From: Cryoendolithus antarcticus | Taxonomy: Eukaryota; Ascomycota; Dothideomycetes; Cladosporiales; Cladosporiaceae | NCBI GenBank assembly: GCA_002077065.1 | Contig: NAJO01000001.1 | Location: 682,001-746,000 of the forward strand | Direction of reading: 5' to 3' | Length of the DNA: 64,000 nt | Shown here: piece by piece, positions 1-11,086 of the stretch | Numbering within the stretch: the stretch's first letter is position 1 | Layout: each line of letters begins with the position of its first letter | Translations under genes and position numbers: made by a program | The notes under the pieces: generated by a model | What the model saw: only the letters and a program-made list of their open reading frames with translations | Told to the model about the DNA's origin: nothing | Databases searched by the model: none

Positions 1-1300
1 TCCGCCTACACACTTAGGTGTTCTGGATTGATGAAGCATCGCTAGTATGACGGCCGTAGAGAATAGAGCTCGTTGCGATGGTCTAGCTGGTTCTCCCAGG
101 CTGCTGAAATGGTCGAACTTAGGCAGTGGTAAACCAATGTCGCAGAAAGCTCGGAGTATGGGTACTCGAGCTTGCCGAAAATTACACGCGTCAGATCGTG
201 GGGCGATTGCACACTCAAGGCATGCATGAGGTGCAGTGGGAGGACACCTGATCAAGGCTCACTGTGGGAAGGTGAACCTTCGTTGGTCCTGCTCGAGGGA
301 AGGTATCGCGAGTCTTCCCAACCTTCACGCCCCCGATCCCCAACTCATGTGCCATGAACATTACCTCTGTCTCGAACATGCCGCCATGCAGCCGCTGGTA
401 GGGTCCACTGCGGAACGGCGTGTGCCGGACCCAGTCAGCGGAACGGTATTGCAGCATCGAACGACCATATGCACCCAAGTCATGCACTACAGGCATTGCC
501 TCTGGCTCCGAAATACCGCCATGAAATAACTACTATCGAAAGCAACGCCACTCATCCGAACGGCGCCGGGTGCCAGCTCGGATCGGATACGTCTCACCGC
601 TGCGCTGCTGTGGCCACTGAGCTTATTCCCAGCGCCGAGATGGGAAGGCTCGAGACCATGGCTCCGAGTTCTTGTCGGAACTCATTGTTCAAGCCGGTTC
701 GATGTGCGATGGAGACGCCTGAGTCTCGACTCCTTGATCGGAAACTGTTTCCCGGTCGGCGGGTCGGCCAAGCCGTGAGTCTGTGAGAGACCAGGACCGC
801 ACTGCCGACACAGCACAGGGTGAGAGAGCAAAGAAAGGTTATACTGCTTACACTGAGGAGAGGAGAAGAAGACAGCACGGCACGCAGAATGTCTGGCTCT
901 ACCATTCCTAATTTAGTGCTCCATCTTATGTGCTCCGTGGAGTTGACACGAACATCTATCGTAGCATCGTCAATCATCCCAGGACCCAGACCACGGTCGA
1001 TGCTGAAAAGCCACACCCGCCCACAGATGCATTGCCCTGGTCCAGGATACCATCCCAAAGTCGTGATCTTATTGCCTCGTTCCTGCAAAAATAGCACAAG
1101 AACGCTCAAGCTACCTCACGTTATCATTGCAGAGCCGTGATTGCCCATCCCTGGCTGCTTCTCCAAAATAGCGTCGCGCCTTCATAGCATTTCGCCAATA
1201 GCAGTGTTCGTCGACGATACCTCGGTGAAGACCCAAATAGAACGCTGCGCAAAGCATGGTACAAGGACCTGCAGCCTCCTACGCATGCGAGATTACCATC
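1..1300. other. Intergenic; no supported gene
   Basis: No stretch here resembles a known protein or has a convincing gene structure. The longest open frame (594-1109, minus, 171 codons) has no recognisable domain and no supporting splice context. The right end is the 3' flank of the FYVE-RING gene. Confidence 0.5.
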
Positions 1301-2992
1301 TCACTCCTGAATGACATGCACCGGGCAGCTTCCCGGCCCCTTCACATTCCACCAACCCCTGATGCAATTCCGATGATACTTGCACCAACACTCCAGCCTT
1401 CCCATCTCAACACCCGGCAGGAACTCCTCCATGCAGATCGCGCATTCTTGTTCCTTCCCTTCACTATCAAGACAGTCCTTCTCGGTCGCAATGTAGTTGA
1501 TCATGCCACGTGATCGGTGGACGGAGCTTGCTCGTGCGCGGGCTGCGGTGCGACTGTTTGCGCGACCAGAATCAGGAGAGTCATGGTACAAGTCGTCGAA
1601 AGAGAACGAGTCTGACGACGGTACCGTGGCGAAAGCCTCACTGACACGGTGTGGGACGCCTGATATCGCAGTGCGAGCAGGCGAGCCCGACCGCGTTGCC
1701 AGGCAGGCTATAATGTGTTGTTCACGCAGCTCCTCTCCAGGAGAAAGCTCGTTGCCACAGACTGGACACTCGTCCTCCTCGACGACCTGTCGACGAGGGC
1801 GTGATAATGTCGGAGGCGTTGAAGGCGCTCTCATCGCGGTCGGTAGCGAGCTAGGTACGATGGGTCTGCGCGACAGTCTAGGCGTGTATCCAGGTGGCGC
1901 TACGAGAAAGCTGGCACCAGGACTTAGGGTGTCATGCGTGGATGAGACCGTGCTAGAAGAGTCATGACCCCGCAAGAGCCCAGACTGCTGCATCGTGGTG
2001 GACGCCAGACCCGCGCCATATACTGGTGGCTGGCGACGCGGAGGACCATTTGGCGACCAGTGAGGGTGTGGGACACCGTTTGACGAGAAAGCTCGTATAC
2101 GGCGCTCATCCCTCTGGCGCGGCAACGGCATTGGCGAAGGTGCATCGGAGGGACGTCGAGGCTGTGGTCGTTGCAATCGAGTGTTTGTAGGTGGTGGCGG
2201 GGTCACACTCATATATTGCAGCCAGGATGGGAGCTCGTTACGGTTTCCGGGTAGTTGGGCCCATGGTATCTCAGGGTGCGAAACCCTTCGCGCTGCCTCA
2301 GGTGAAGGTCGATGTAGAGTTGCCGTAGGTTGTGATGCAGCAGGCGGCGTCCAGGGATCAGGCACGCAAGGCTTGCAAACGCGAACTTGCTGGGCGCCTT
2401 GCACACGACTAATCTCTCCTGGGGCCTTGACGATGTATTCACGTGGTATGGTGATCATATGTGGGCTGCAATCCCCACAGACGACTCGACCACATTTACG
2501 ACAGTGATGCTTCCTGAACCTCCAGCTAAACTCTTGCTCGCATACAGGGCACTTCGTAACTTCAGCGTCGGGTTGCCAAGGTGGTAGAATGACTTCCGAT
2601 GTGCCACTCTCTCTCCGATGTGGCCGTGACGGATTTGTCCCGCCGGCCTCGCGCGCAGCCTGAATGCCTTGTGTGATACCACTCACAGTGCTAGGGCGCC
2701 GTGATGGTGGACTTGTCAGATCGATGGGCGCGTCTAAGCTGCGTCCAATGCCGCTCCCTTGTGCAGTATTGTTCGTGTCATATGGGTAATCTACACGTCC
2801 CTGGTGAGCAGCGGCCGTCAAGCGGCGCTTGCGCTCAGAGTCCACACGCGCAGGGAGCGGTCGCTCTACAGGCTGTGGTCCTGCAAGTGGCTCATGATCT
2901 CTTGTGCCATCGCGGAGGAACTCATTCCAGAGAAGTGAATCACCCTCGCCGTCCGTGGACGGCGCCTCAGGTCGCTCACTGTGACTGCTCAT
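1301..2992 (-). CDS. FYVE and RING finger E3 ubiquitin ligase, Pib1-like
   Basis: Predicted endosome/vacuole-associated ubiquitin ligase of 563 residues. A FYVE zinc finger lies at about residues 138-210: it has the WxxD lead (WQPD) and the basic motif RKHHCRKCG, which in this family binds phosphatidylinositol 3-phosphate. A C2HC-type finger follows in the middle (CPVCGNELSPGEE...H...C). The RING sits at the extreme C-terminus, from about residue 515 (CAICMEEF ... CWCKYHRNC ... CPVH). The CPVH ending is typical of Pib1/RFFL-type RINGs. The stretch between is Ser/Pro/Arg-rich and probably disordered. The open frame extends 30 codons upstream but begins with a non-ATG codon, so the first ATG, at 2992, was chosen. 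No intron is needed. Family membership is confident; membrane targets and substrates are unknown. Confidence 0.85.
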   Translation of the reverse strand: MSSHSERPEAPSTDGEGDSLLWNEFLRDGTRDHEPLAGPQPVERPLPARVDSERKRRLTAAAHQGRVDYPYDTNNTAQGSGIGRSLDAPIDLTSPPSRRPSTVSGITQGIQAAREAGGTNPSRPHRRESGTSEVILPPWQPDAEVTKCPVCEQEFSWRFRKHHCRKCGRVVCGDCSPHMITIPREYIVKAPGEISRVQGAQQVRVCKPCVPDPWTPPAASQPTATLHRPSPEAARRVSHPEIPWAQLPGNRNELPSWLQYMSVTPPPPTNTRLQRPQPRRPSDAPSPMPLPRQRDERRIRAFSSNGVPHPHWSPNGPPRRQPPVYGAGLASTTMQQSGLLRGHDSSSTVSSTHDTLSPGASFLVAPPGYTPRLSRRPIVPSSLPTAMRAPSTPPTLSRPRRQVVEEDECPVCGNELSPGEELREQHIIACLATRSGSPARTAISGVPHRVSEAFATVPSSDSFSFDDLYHDSPDSGRANSRTAARARASSVHRSRGMINYIATEKDCLDSEGKEQECAICMEEFLPGVEMGRLECWCKYHRNCIRGWWNVKGPGSCPVHVIQE

Positions 2993-3425
2993 AGTGTCGC
3001 GTGTGCAACTCGGAGTTATATGCGCATCATCCTGCTCAGCGGATGTCTCACTGTGATCTTCAAGTGAACGAACGACTGGCAATCTGTGGTATATTGTGAT
3101 GAAGTCTGGGAAGAAGAGGAATAGCGGGTCTTAAGGCAGCGAAGTCAGAGGCTCGTGTCATGCCCATCATTAAACTGAGGCCGTTATCTATATACGGATA
3201 GATTAAGCTTCCCCGCCGCCACATCCGCTTATCGAGGTAGCATGCCGGTCGGCACTTTGAAGTCTATCATTCCTCAGGATTCGATGATCAGAAAGCAGGA
3301 CTACATATCGACTACCTACATTACGACAGGTTAGCCTTCGAAGGCAGCAGATCGCAACGACGATACGCGCCCTCAGCAGCTGGAAGATAAAAGCGAAGTG
3401 CACTATCGAAGCTCCGTACAGATTG
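2993..3425. other. Intergenic between two minus-strand genes
   Basis: This holds the 5' flank of the FYVE-RING gene and the 3' flank of the mannosidase gene. No further gene or clear motif was seen. Confidence 0.5.
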
Positions 3426-6400
3426 CTACAACGCTATCATGTTGCCAATTGGCACGCCCATGCTTTCAAACCAGTATCGCCTTTTGACACCTAAGCCAGT
3501 ACCCAGCGCCTCTCGTGCATCCTCTATGATACTGCCATCATCATCGAGCTTTGCAACGACGCATGCAGCACTCCGCAAAGCAGCGACGTGCTCGTCATTC
3601 CCATCGACCATTACCATCGCAATCCCGACGCGCCGCTCGACCCCGGCAGGCGTCCGCTGCATTTCGTCAAGCAAAGGTCTGATCAGACCGCTGCCAAGAT
3701 GACCACCATAGAGTCCCTCGTTCGGCGCTTTGCTTTCCGGCGTTGACATAACGATCACCAGATGCAAGGCCTCTGGCGACGCTGCGAAGGCGGGTATATT
3801 GGCGAGCTTTGTACTGAACGAGCAGCCTCCGCGCTTGATGACCAGTATCTGATGGGATCGAACGATACCAAACGGCAGGCGATGATCGCAAAGCGTCGAG
3901 TCGAGGAAGTAGATAGACGTGTGTGGCAGTTGGCCGAGTTGCAGTGTCAATGGGTCTGCAGTGTCGAGCGTGAGAGGCAGGGGCGCAGCACCTGGACCAG
4001 TTGGCAGGATGGCGGGGATGAGTGTTCGCATCAGTATCGGTTGCGGTGGTGTCGCTGGTGCCACTGGTGGGTCTAACGCCAGAATCTGATCAAACATCGA
4101 GTCGAGAGCGTTATGGACTTCGAAGGTTCGATTGCCTTCCACCGCATTCGTCCGACCAGCCAAATGCTCGTGCTTATCTGCATCAGTATTGCTGAGAGCT
4201 GGTTGCGTAAAGTCGGTCACCAGATCTAACATTTCGAGATCTTTCACCCGTTTGAAGTTTGGATCTCCAGGCGCAACGCCATCTTGCGCTTCAGCTGACA
4301 ACACGACCTTCTCATCCTTCCCAAGCGCCCAGTTGGCCACTCCAGAGACGCGATACTGCTGGCCCATGTCCACCTCGATGATTAATCCATCACCATTCGG
4401 CAGGATCAATGACTTTGGCTCTTGCACCATACTCAGTCGCAAATTTGACAGCGAGCTGATCACAATTCCGTCGACGATCTTCTGAATTGCTCCGAGGTTC
4501 ATAATGCCTTTGGCGCCGTTCAAGTCGCCTGTATTGAGGTTAGGGAAGGTGAGCGTGCTCAATATCTGCGTTCGAGTGGGTGCGCTGAAGCCGTAGGAAG
4601 GTACGAGAGACTGAGGCAAAGTCCATGGGTAGTACGTATAGTTCGTCGGACTTCGAATGTCTTCGATCGTGATTGCGGCGGAGTGTTCGGATGTAGGCTG
4701 CAAGTGAGATGATCGCAAAGCTTCGACGGGGACTACATGCAGCTGGGCCATCGCGGCAGCGTGGAAGAAGTCAGGGCGATCGACGATGCTGCTCCCAGTG
4801 AAGGCCGCACTTCTCCGATGGACCGGGCAAGTGGGCGCCGGCAGTATCAGTCCTTCCGCAGCTGGCTCCGTTGTCTTGCTAGGTTTGCTTTGCGTACTTG
4901 CCGATCGGTAATCGCTTGGGATGATTAAAGGATGTCCTTCAGTAGTGAACACGATAGACGCATCCAAGTGATTGAGAGGGTGGTCTGGATCGAACAGCAA
5001 GTACAGATATTTAGCTGTCTCTCCAAGAAAGAAGCTCTCCATGCGATCTCGCTGCTCGCCTGTAGTGACATCTCCCAAATCTGCCCATCCACAACGCGTC
5101 CAGCACCTTCGGCGGATGTCGCGTAGAGTCATTTCGCCTACATGCAGATAGAAGTCATCCTTAGTGGCCTGGTACAGGTAGTAAGTCGATTCAATGAACT
5201 CTGGACGACCGGCCCAATGTTTGAAGTGATGATCAATGTAGGCATTATGAGCATGCCACCGCTCTGGCAATGCGCCATATCTGGTCCACAGTGCAGCGAA
5301 CAGCAGATGGCCTTCGATGGCTTCGTCCAATTCGCCGGCTAGGGTCAGAAGACCAGGATAGTACGCGCTGAGATTGTCGATCCAGGTGTAACGTGGTGCT
5401 CCGGTCACGAGATCTGCTTGACCATAGTACGGGTACTTCTCAGTCGCCGTGATCCGATGGACATGTCGCTTCACGGCGGAGTGAGCTTGTTCCCACGCTT
5501 GCAAGAACGCGTCTGAGGTGTCTGAAAGCGGTGACTCCTCGTCCTCGGCCAGGCCAGAGAACATAATCGAAGACTTCAGGGCGTACTCGAAGAAGCTGTC
5601 AACACCTGCACCTATCCCAGCAAGTGGTGGAAGGGTCCATTGACCTGTTTCCGAGTCGATGCCGTTGCCGATCAGGCCAATTGCACTTCGTCGCTGGAAG
5701 ACTGCCCAGAAAGCATTCTTGGCCAGCCGCTCGAATCGCATATCACCCGTCAGGCGCGAGAGAGTGGTGAACTCGAGCACCAGGCTACCTGCCCCAGCTG
5801 CACAGTTCTCTGTGATCTCGCGCGAATCCGTCGAGGTGCCGTCGAGCCGACAAACACCGTCTTCGCTGTCTCGATAGAACGGAATGCCATGTCTGAGGTT
5901 GACGCGAGGGTATGGAATTCCAGTAGCAGTGTCAAACGCCGGTAGCAGGCGGCTAGCCAAGTCGTGCGCGAGGCGAAGCAGTTGTCCATTATAGACGAAT
6001 CCTTCCCAGTCGATGCCTACAACTCCATTCCTCTGTTCGTGCACTTCTGGGTCATAGCCTCGAATTGGCAGCTCCCCAACTGCGAACAGGTGCGCCGACA
6101 ATAGCCCACCCACGCCTCGGATGTTTGTCTCGAAGACTTGCACTTTGCTGTCCAAATCAAACCCACAAGCTTTACTCCCGCACAAATATGCATCTCCGCC
6201 GTCTCCATACAGATTCACTAACGCTATCACGCCAGCCTGAAAGTCTCCAAGCGGACTGTGCCCGTCCTGACTCTCCTCGCCCGATGCCAGTATTGCAAGC
6301 GTAGACAGCGAGTCTACCAGCGTCACGCTGTAATTTCCCAGTACATCATTCAGTCCGATATCCGCGGGATCCTCTCTATTCCTGGTCTGAGGCTTGCATG

Positions 6401-6587
6401 AGATGGGTCGCAACTCGTCCTCAGGAAAGGCATGTTTCATGTAGTTGGAATAGCCATGGTAAAAGAGGTCTCTCGTATCCTGTCGCAAAAGAGAGATCGT
6501 CTTATCTGTCATGCCATGACTGTGTGAGATCCATCCGAGGCCGAGTACTGTGAGAGCCTGGAGGGGTGGCCATTTGAGGATGCGCAT
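3426..6587 (-). CDS. EDEM/Htm1-type ER alpha-1,2-mannosidase (GH47) with PA domain
   Basis: A 1053-residue secretory-pathway glycosidase of the ER-associated degradation route. By family, it trims mannose from N-glycans of misfolded glycoproteins so that they can be recognised for export and destruction. An N-terminal signal peptide (MRILKWPPLQALTVLGLGW) is followed by a GH47 domain at about residues 30-510. Visible family motifs include YPYYGQADLVTGAPRY, RPEFIESTYYLYQAT, the glutamates of ESFFLGETAKYLYLLF and the calcium-site segment FTTEGHPLIIP. A protease-associated (PA) domain lies near residues 850-960 (IVRSHQILVIKRGGCSF). The protein has no C-terminal HDEL and no obvious membrane anchor. 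It is longer than yeast Htm1 (about 800 residues) but in the range of filamentous-fungal orthologues. It is a single exon, and the ATG at the signal peptide is clear. Confidence 0.9.
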   Translation of the reverse strand: MRILKWPPLQALTVLGLGWISHSHGMTDKTISLLRQDTRDLFYHGYSNYMKHAFPEDELRPISCKPQTRNREDPADIGLNDVLGNYSVTLVDSLSTLAILASGEESQDGHSPLGDFQAGVIALVNLYGDGGDAYLCGSKACGFDLDSKVQVFETNIRGVGGLLSAHLFAVGELPIRGYDPEVHEQRNGVVGIDWEGFVYNGQLLRLAHDLASRLLPAFDTATGIPYPRVNLRHGIPFYRDSEDGVCRLDGTSTDSREITENCAAGAGSLVLEFTTLSRLTGDMRFERLAKNAFWAVFQRRSAIGLIGNGIDSETGQWTLPPLAGIGAGVDSFFEYALKSSIMFSGLAEDEESPLSDTSDAFLQAWEQAHSAVKRHVHRITATEKYPYYGQADLVTGAPRYTWIDNLSAYYPGLLTLAGELDEAIEGHLLFAALWTRYGALPERWHAHNAYIDHHFKHWAGRPEFIESTYYLYQATKDDFYLHVGEMTLRDIRRRCWTRCGWADLGDVTTGEQRDRMESFFLGETAKYLYLLFDPDHPLNHLDASIVFTTEGHPLIIPSDYRSASTQSKPSKTTEPAAEGLILPAPTCPVHRRSAAFTGSSIVDRPDFFHAAAMAQLHVVPVEALRSSHLQPTSEHSAAITIEDIRSPTNYTYYPWTLPQSLVPSYGFSAPTRTQILSTLTFPNLNTGDLNGAKGIMNLGAIQKIVDGIVISSLSNLRLSMVQEPKSLILPNGDGLIIEVDMGQQYRVSGVANWALGKDEKVVLSAEAQDGVAPGDPNFKRVKDLEMLDLVTDFTQPALSNTDADKHEHLAGRTNAVEGNRTFEVHNALDSMFDQILALDPPVAPATPPQPILMRTLIPAILPTGPGAAPLPLTLDTADPLTLQLGQLPHTSIYFLDSTLCDHRLPFGIVRSHQILVIKRGGCSFSTKLANIPAFAASPEALHLVIVMSTPESKAPNEGLYGGHLGSGLIRPLLDEMQRTPAGVERRVGIAMVMVDGNDEHVAALRSAACVVAKLDDDGSIIEDAREALGTGLGVKRRYWFESMGVPIGNMIAL

Positions 6588-7890
6588 TGGGCTGCATTTG
6601 GTGCGCTGAAGTGGTCATTCCATTGAGGTGGGAGAGAGTACACTGTGAGCTAGGCCGATACTGCTAGAAGTGTGCAATAACGTGCGAACATGGAACTATG
6701 ATTACACGAGAATGCGGACGCAAAGGAGAAGAACGTACATCTGGTCTCGTGCTGATGATCTCACCTCACTCGGACCCAATGTGGTCCGGAAGTGGCTAAG
6801 ACGGGAGCGGCTAGCGCGCTAACGTGGACGGGAGCGTTTACAAACAGTGTGTGTCTTGAGACCATAAGCGCCAGCGAGGAGCGACACATGCCACCAATTC
6901 TACTGCACGCGTCACAGCGTGGCTGATAGACCCTCAGGGCTGCTCCAGAGGCAGGTGTCATCTCGAGCTGAAGTCGTGATCAGCAGATGCGCCCATCTAC
7001 GGCGATGTCAATCTCACTCCCAACCTGTCTTCCAGTTCGAAGTCAACCTTGCTCTCTGCAACAGGATAAGTCCTATTAGGAGACATCGAGCCACCAGCAA
7101 CGATTTCGCTGTGCTCTGTAACATTTCATGAGCAAGACCGACACAATAGCATATCTGCTAGTGGATCCGACTGACGGAGATGCTTTCGCAGAGGGCTGCG
7201 ACGCGTAATCAGCCTCCAGAGATGCTCTTGAGTCCTCAAGTGTGCGAGGCGCTCAGCTCGCCGACTATGTCGTCAAGTCAATGGCTTCTCGCGCCTTCGA
7301 CGACGAGCTCTTCCATAGCACCTTGAGCATCAGAACGCAGTGGACGGTCGGGAGTCTGTCGCTCGCAGCGAAGTGCTGAATCGTTCCGGCTACGTAGTAT
7401 GAATAGAGGACGTTCTGCTCATATCAAGACGTGCTGGCAGCAAAGTTCGCTTCGCGGCTCCAATCGCGCAAGTCGCGAGGCTGATCAGAGGCCTACCATG
7501 TATGTTCGTGTGGGTACCGTTGTAAGCGATGCCAACTTGAGCAAGGAACAAATGTTCCCGCGGCGCTGACTTTCATGCACCTGCCATGCATCTTGCCTGC
7601 AGGTACTCGTCATGGAGCTTCCGCGGCTGTATTCTTAGATGCCTTCTGAGACAACGTTTGCTGCGCGAGCAAATCCGCGAAATTTGGTGGTGCTTTAGCG
7701 AACACGAACCCTCCCTGTATCTTACCACACGCGAGTTCGAGTCCTTCCATGTGCGCCTGAGACAATGTCTCTTCACATGTGTTTCTAGTCCATCGTCTGG
7801 AAATTCTTCCACTGTTTCTAGCCTGCGTACAGCGTCATCGTATTGGGCAACATGTACATATCGTAGAGATCGCATTGTAGCGATCTCGAA
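6588..7890. other. 1.3-kb intergenic region between divergent genes
   Basis: Shared upstream region of the minus-strand mannosidase and the plus-strand repeat protein. Only short open frames without recognisable content occur (for example 7573-7875 and 7586-7906 on opposite strands). No RNA gene or repeat was recognised. Confidence 0.5.
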
Positions 7891-10800
7891 ATGCCCAGGG
7901 ACATGAGCTGGCTCAGCCCGAAGAGGCGGCGCACCACTGGCAACCTTAGGGCCGTCAACGGGACCATCGCGACGAATGGCTTCAGCGAGGGCATCACCGA
8001 GGAGACGGAAGTGTCCAGTCCGGGAGCTCGAAGGAGTTCCGCATCGAACGGACCCACGACACCAACAACGAGTCGACCAACGTTGCGACCCGGCTTCTTA
8101 TCTTCGTCAACCAGTGCCCTGCCGAACAACCAGGGAGATGGTAATTTGTTCTATGCGTACGCACAAAAGGTAGGTCATGTACGCGATACACAGCTGAGTA
8201 TTCGCTTACACTTTTCGCGCAGGCCGACGATCAACGATCGCGATTCCTTCTGACGTTCGCGTCAGCTTCAGTCGCCAATGAATGGTGGCTGCTGATCCAG
8301 GCGCACTTCTCCGATTGCGCGCGACCTGGTCCTCAGCTGTTCTCGTTCAAGACTGACGACCTACTGGGTAAAGCTTGGAAGCATGTGGACTTCGCGCACC
8401 TGAAGTCAAAGTGGATGTACATACAGTTCAACGATGCTGGCAACGTCGGAGGCGCGCCACAGGGCATCATACCAGTGCAGGATGCGAAGGGTCATTTGCT
8501 TGGAGGGGTAGCTGGTAGCCCGGAGGCACAGCTGGGCCAGGTGCGAGAGGAGGCGAGAAGTGTGAGGAACGAGCTAGGGGTTCTAGAGAACCACTTCGAG
8601 CGGATGATGGAGGCCGTACAAAAGAACACGGAGCAGATCGCGGCGCTTGCGTTGGGTAGGAGAGAGAACGGGGATGCGCTTGTGCAGGCCATGAAGGACA
8701 ACACGACGCACGCTCATGAACGGAATGGCGTCAACGGCCAGCACGAGTCGTCGGAGCTCTCGGGTCATCTGGGCCGTATTGGTGATTTGCTGGCACGCAA
8801 TCAGGAATATGTCGAAACACTCTCGCGGCGACAATACGAGAGTGAGCAAAAGCTGCGCGAGACTCTTGACGAGGGTAAACGTCAAAAGCGAGCAGACTAC
8901 CTGGACATGAGTCAGTTATCGTCGCATCTTGACCGCATACAGCAGATGATGGAGACACAATCGCGGGAACGGAAAGATAGTGCAAAGGACTTTAGCGATT
9001 CCTCCCCGAAGGTCGACTTCTCGCCAGTGATGGAGCGACTGGAGAAGGTCCTCGGGGCAGTTGTGAGCAACTCTGTTTTGATGCGCGAGATGCTCGAGGC
9101 GCGCAGCAAAGACAGTACAGGCGTGAAAGCGCCAGAGGCTGCGAAGATCGATCTTGGCCATCTCACATTGCATCTGGAAAAGATTCACAGCGCGATGGAA
9201 CAGCAATCATCGCATACGCTCGCACTCAAGGATCTCACGAAGCAGAGTCGACGTGATGCTGGAGTCGATCAGAGCAAATTGCTCAGTACTGAGCATCTGA
9301 AGAAGATCCTCACTGCGATCGAGACCGGTAATACCCATGTCAAGTGTCTCGCTATGCAGAGCCAGGCCTCGCCTGCAGCATCAGCGCCTTCCTTCGACAC
9401 CTCCTCCTTGGAGCAAAAGCTCGGCGAATATATCGAAGCCTTGAAACAGGCGCCGGGTAGCGATACTAGCGACGACATCAATCCGCTGAGTACGAGGCTG
9501 GACAAGATCATTGAACTGCAGCAACACGCAAATACTCAATCGTCCGTCGAACTTGATCTGTCTCCACTTACACAACGACTGGACGACCTACTAGATGCTC
9601 AGCACGCAGTGGCGTCGAAGCAGCAGAAGGATACAACAGCGATGTCATTGCGCTTCGACAAGCTTATCGACGGGCAACAGAAAGCTGTGGATCGTGGCCC
9701 TTTCGACATCGGCCTTCTGTCGCAACGGCTTGACGAGATACTCAGCATACATCGTGATGCTGCGACAGATGTGCTTTCAGCGAAGGTCGATCAGCTTATC
9801 GAATCGCAGCCACAAGTTGCGGAGCAATGCGATCCTTCGCCAGTGCTGGAGAAACTTGACTGCTTGATCACGGAGCTGACAAACGTGAGGCTGTCGATGG
9901 ACATGAAGCCGCTCCTTGGTCGATTGACTAGCATACACGCAACTTATAAGAAGAGCGCAGACAGTATAGATCGTCTTGCGAAGGTCCAGCAGGATGCTGG
10001 TCGCGGTGACAGGCCGTCGAACAACGACCTTGCGCCTCTCAGTGGCCACCTCGGAGATCTCCACAATGCAACACTCCAGAACGGAGCTGCACTGAGCAAG
10101 CTGCTGGAATTACACACGCCACAGAATAAAAGACCGGTCACACCACCATCGGACTTCAGCCCGCTGGTCGAGCATCTCACTGCCCTACATACAGCGACCA
10201 AAGACAACAGTGCCCAGCTGGCTGCACTCATGAAGTCGCAAGCAGCCGACCAGAAAGCCGTGGTCCCTACCTCTAGCGCCGTGGACTTCACGCCCCTTGC
10301 TGAAAGACTCAGTCATATTCACACTAGTCTCGAACGACAGGCAGAAGCCGCACGATCAGTAAGCCCAAGCGGTACTGGTCAAGTGAAATTCATCATGTCG
10401 GCTCTGTCATCGCACCTCTCAAAGATCCAAGCTGTCACCGAAGCGAACGCCACTGCCGTTCAATCACTCCGAGAGACGCATCTCGCGAGGGAGAACGAGA
10501 TGCACGTTTACATCTCGACCACGAATGACCAGATCCGCATGTTGCGTGAAGCGCAGAAGACTGCTCAGACACCTGTGCTGCAAGCCGTCGCGCGAACGAC
10601 AGAGGATGTGCGATCGCTGGCGCAACACTTACGAGGAGTCAATAAGACCATCACGGACTCGAGGGCGGCCTCCACGACGGAGCTGAAGGCCCTAGGCGAG
10701 CGGGCCAAGGCTTTCGAAGGCGTTCGCGACGGCCAAGTCAATCAAGTCCTGCGGGCACAGACGGAGATGGTGGACAGTGTTAGGGAGCTGGCCAAGGCAC

Positions 10801-10916
10801 TGAAGGAGGAGAAGAAGGAGTGTGGGCATGTTGTCATACCGCCGCCCAGGAAAACAGGAAGGAAGGTCGTTGGATTTGTATACGAGGCTAGAACAGAAAG
10901 AGGAGCTGGGAAGTAG
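7891..10916 (+). CDS. Unknown protein: N-terminal globular domain plus long helical repeat array
   Basis: Two exons, 7891-8169 and 8223-10916, with a 53-nt GT..AG intron; the phase is exact and gives 990 residues. The first about 95 residues are Ser/Thr/Pro-rich. The exon junction falls in a small conserved-looking block (FYAYAQK, RFLLTFASASVANEWWLLIQ, PQLFSFKTDDLLGKAW, WMYIQFND), which by pattern could be a PH-like fold (inference). From about residue 180 to 920 there are some 16 degenerate copies of a helical unit of the form D-F-S-P-L-x-x-R-L-x-x-I-h, for example FSPLVEHLTALHTATKDNSA and FTPLAERLSHIHTSLERQ. The units are spaced unevenly by 25-50 residues and suggest coiled coil. No enzyme motif, signal peptide or membrane segment is seen. 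I do not recognise the family. The start could also be Met5. Confidence 0.75.
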
Positions 10917-11086
10917 ATGGTATAATGTGATGATGAGTGACGATATGTGAAAGGTGCATGTATACGATGTAGATTGACTGCTGGACATATCGATACAAAC
11001 TGCTGTCTATAGCATTGCTGCAAGGCATGGTCGTACAGCTCTCCCTTCATCCACCTCTCAAAGAACCTGTCGAAGCATGACCAGTG

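Noticed and set aside
594..1109. 171-codon minus-strand open frame
   Set aside because: No recognisable domain, odd composition, no splice or paralogue support, and overlapping frames on the other strand; probably chance.
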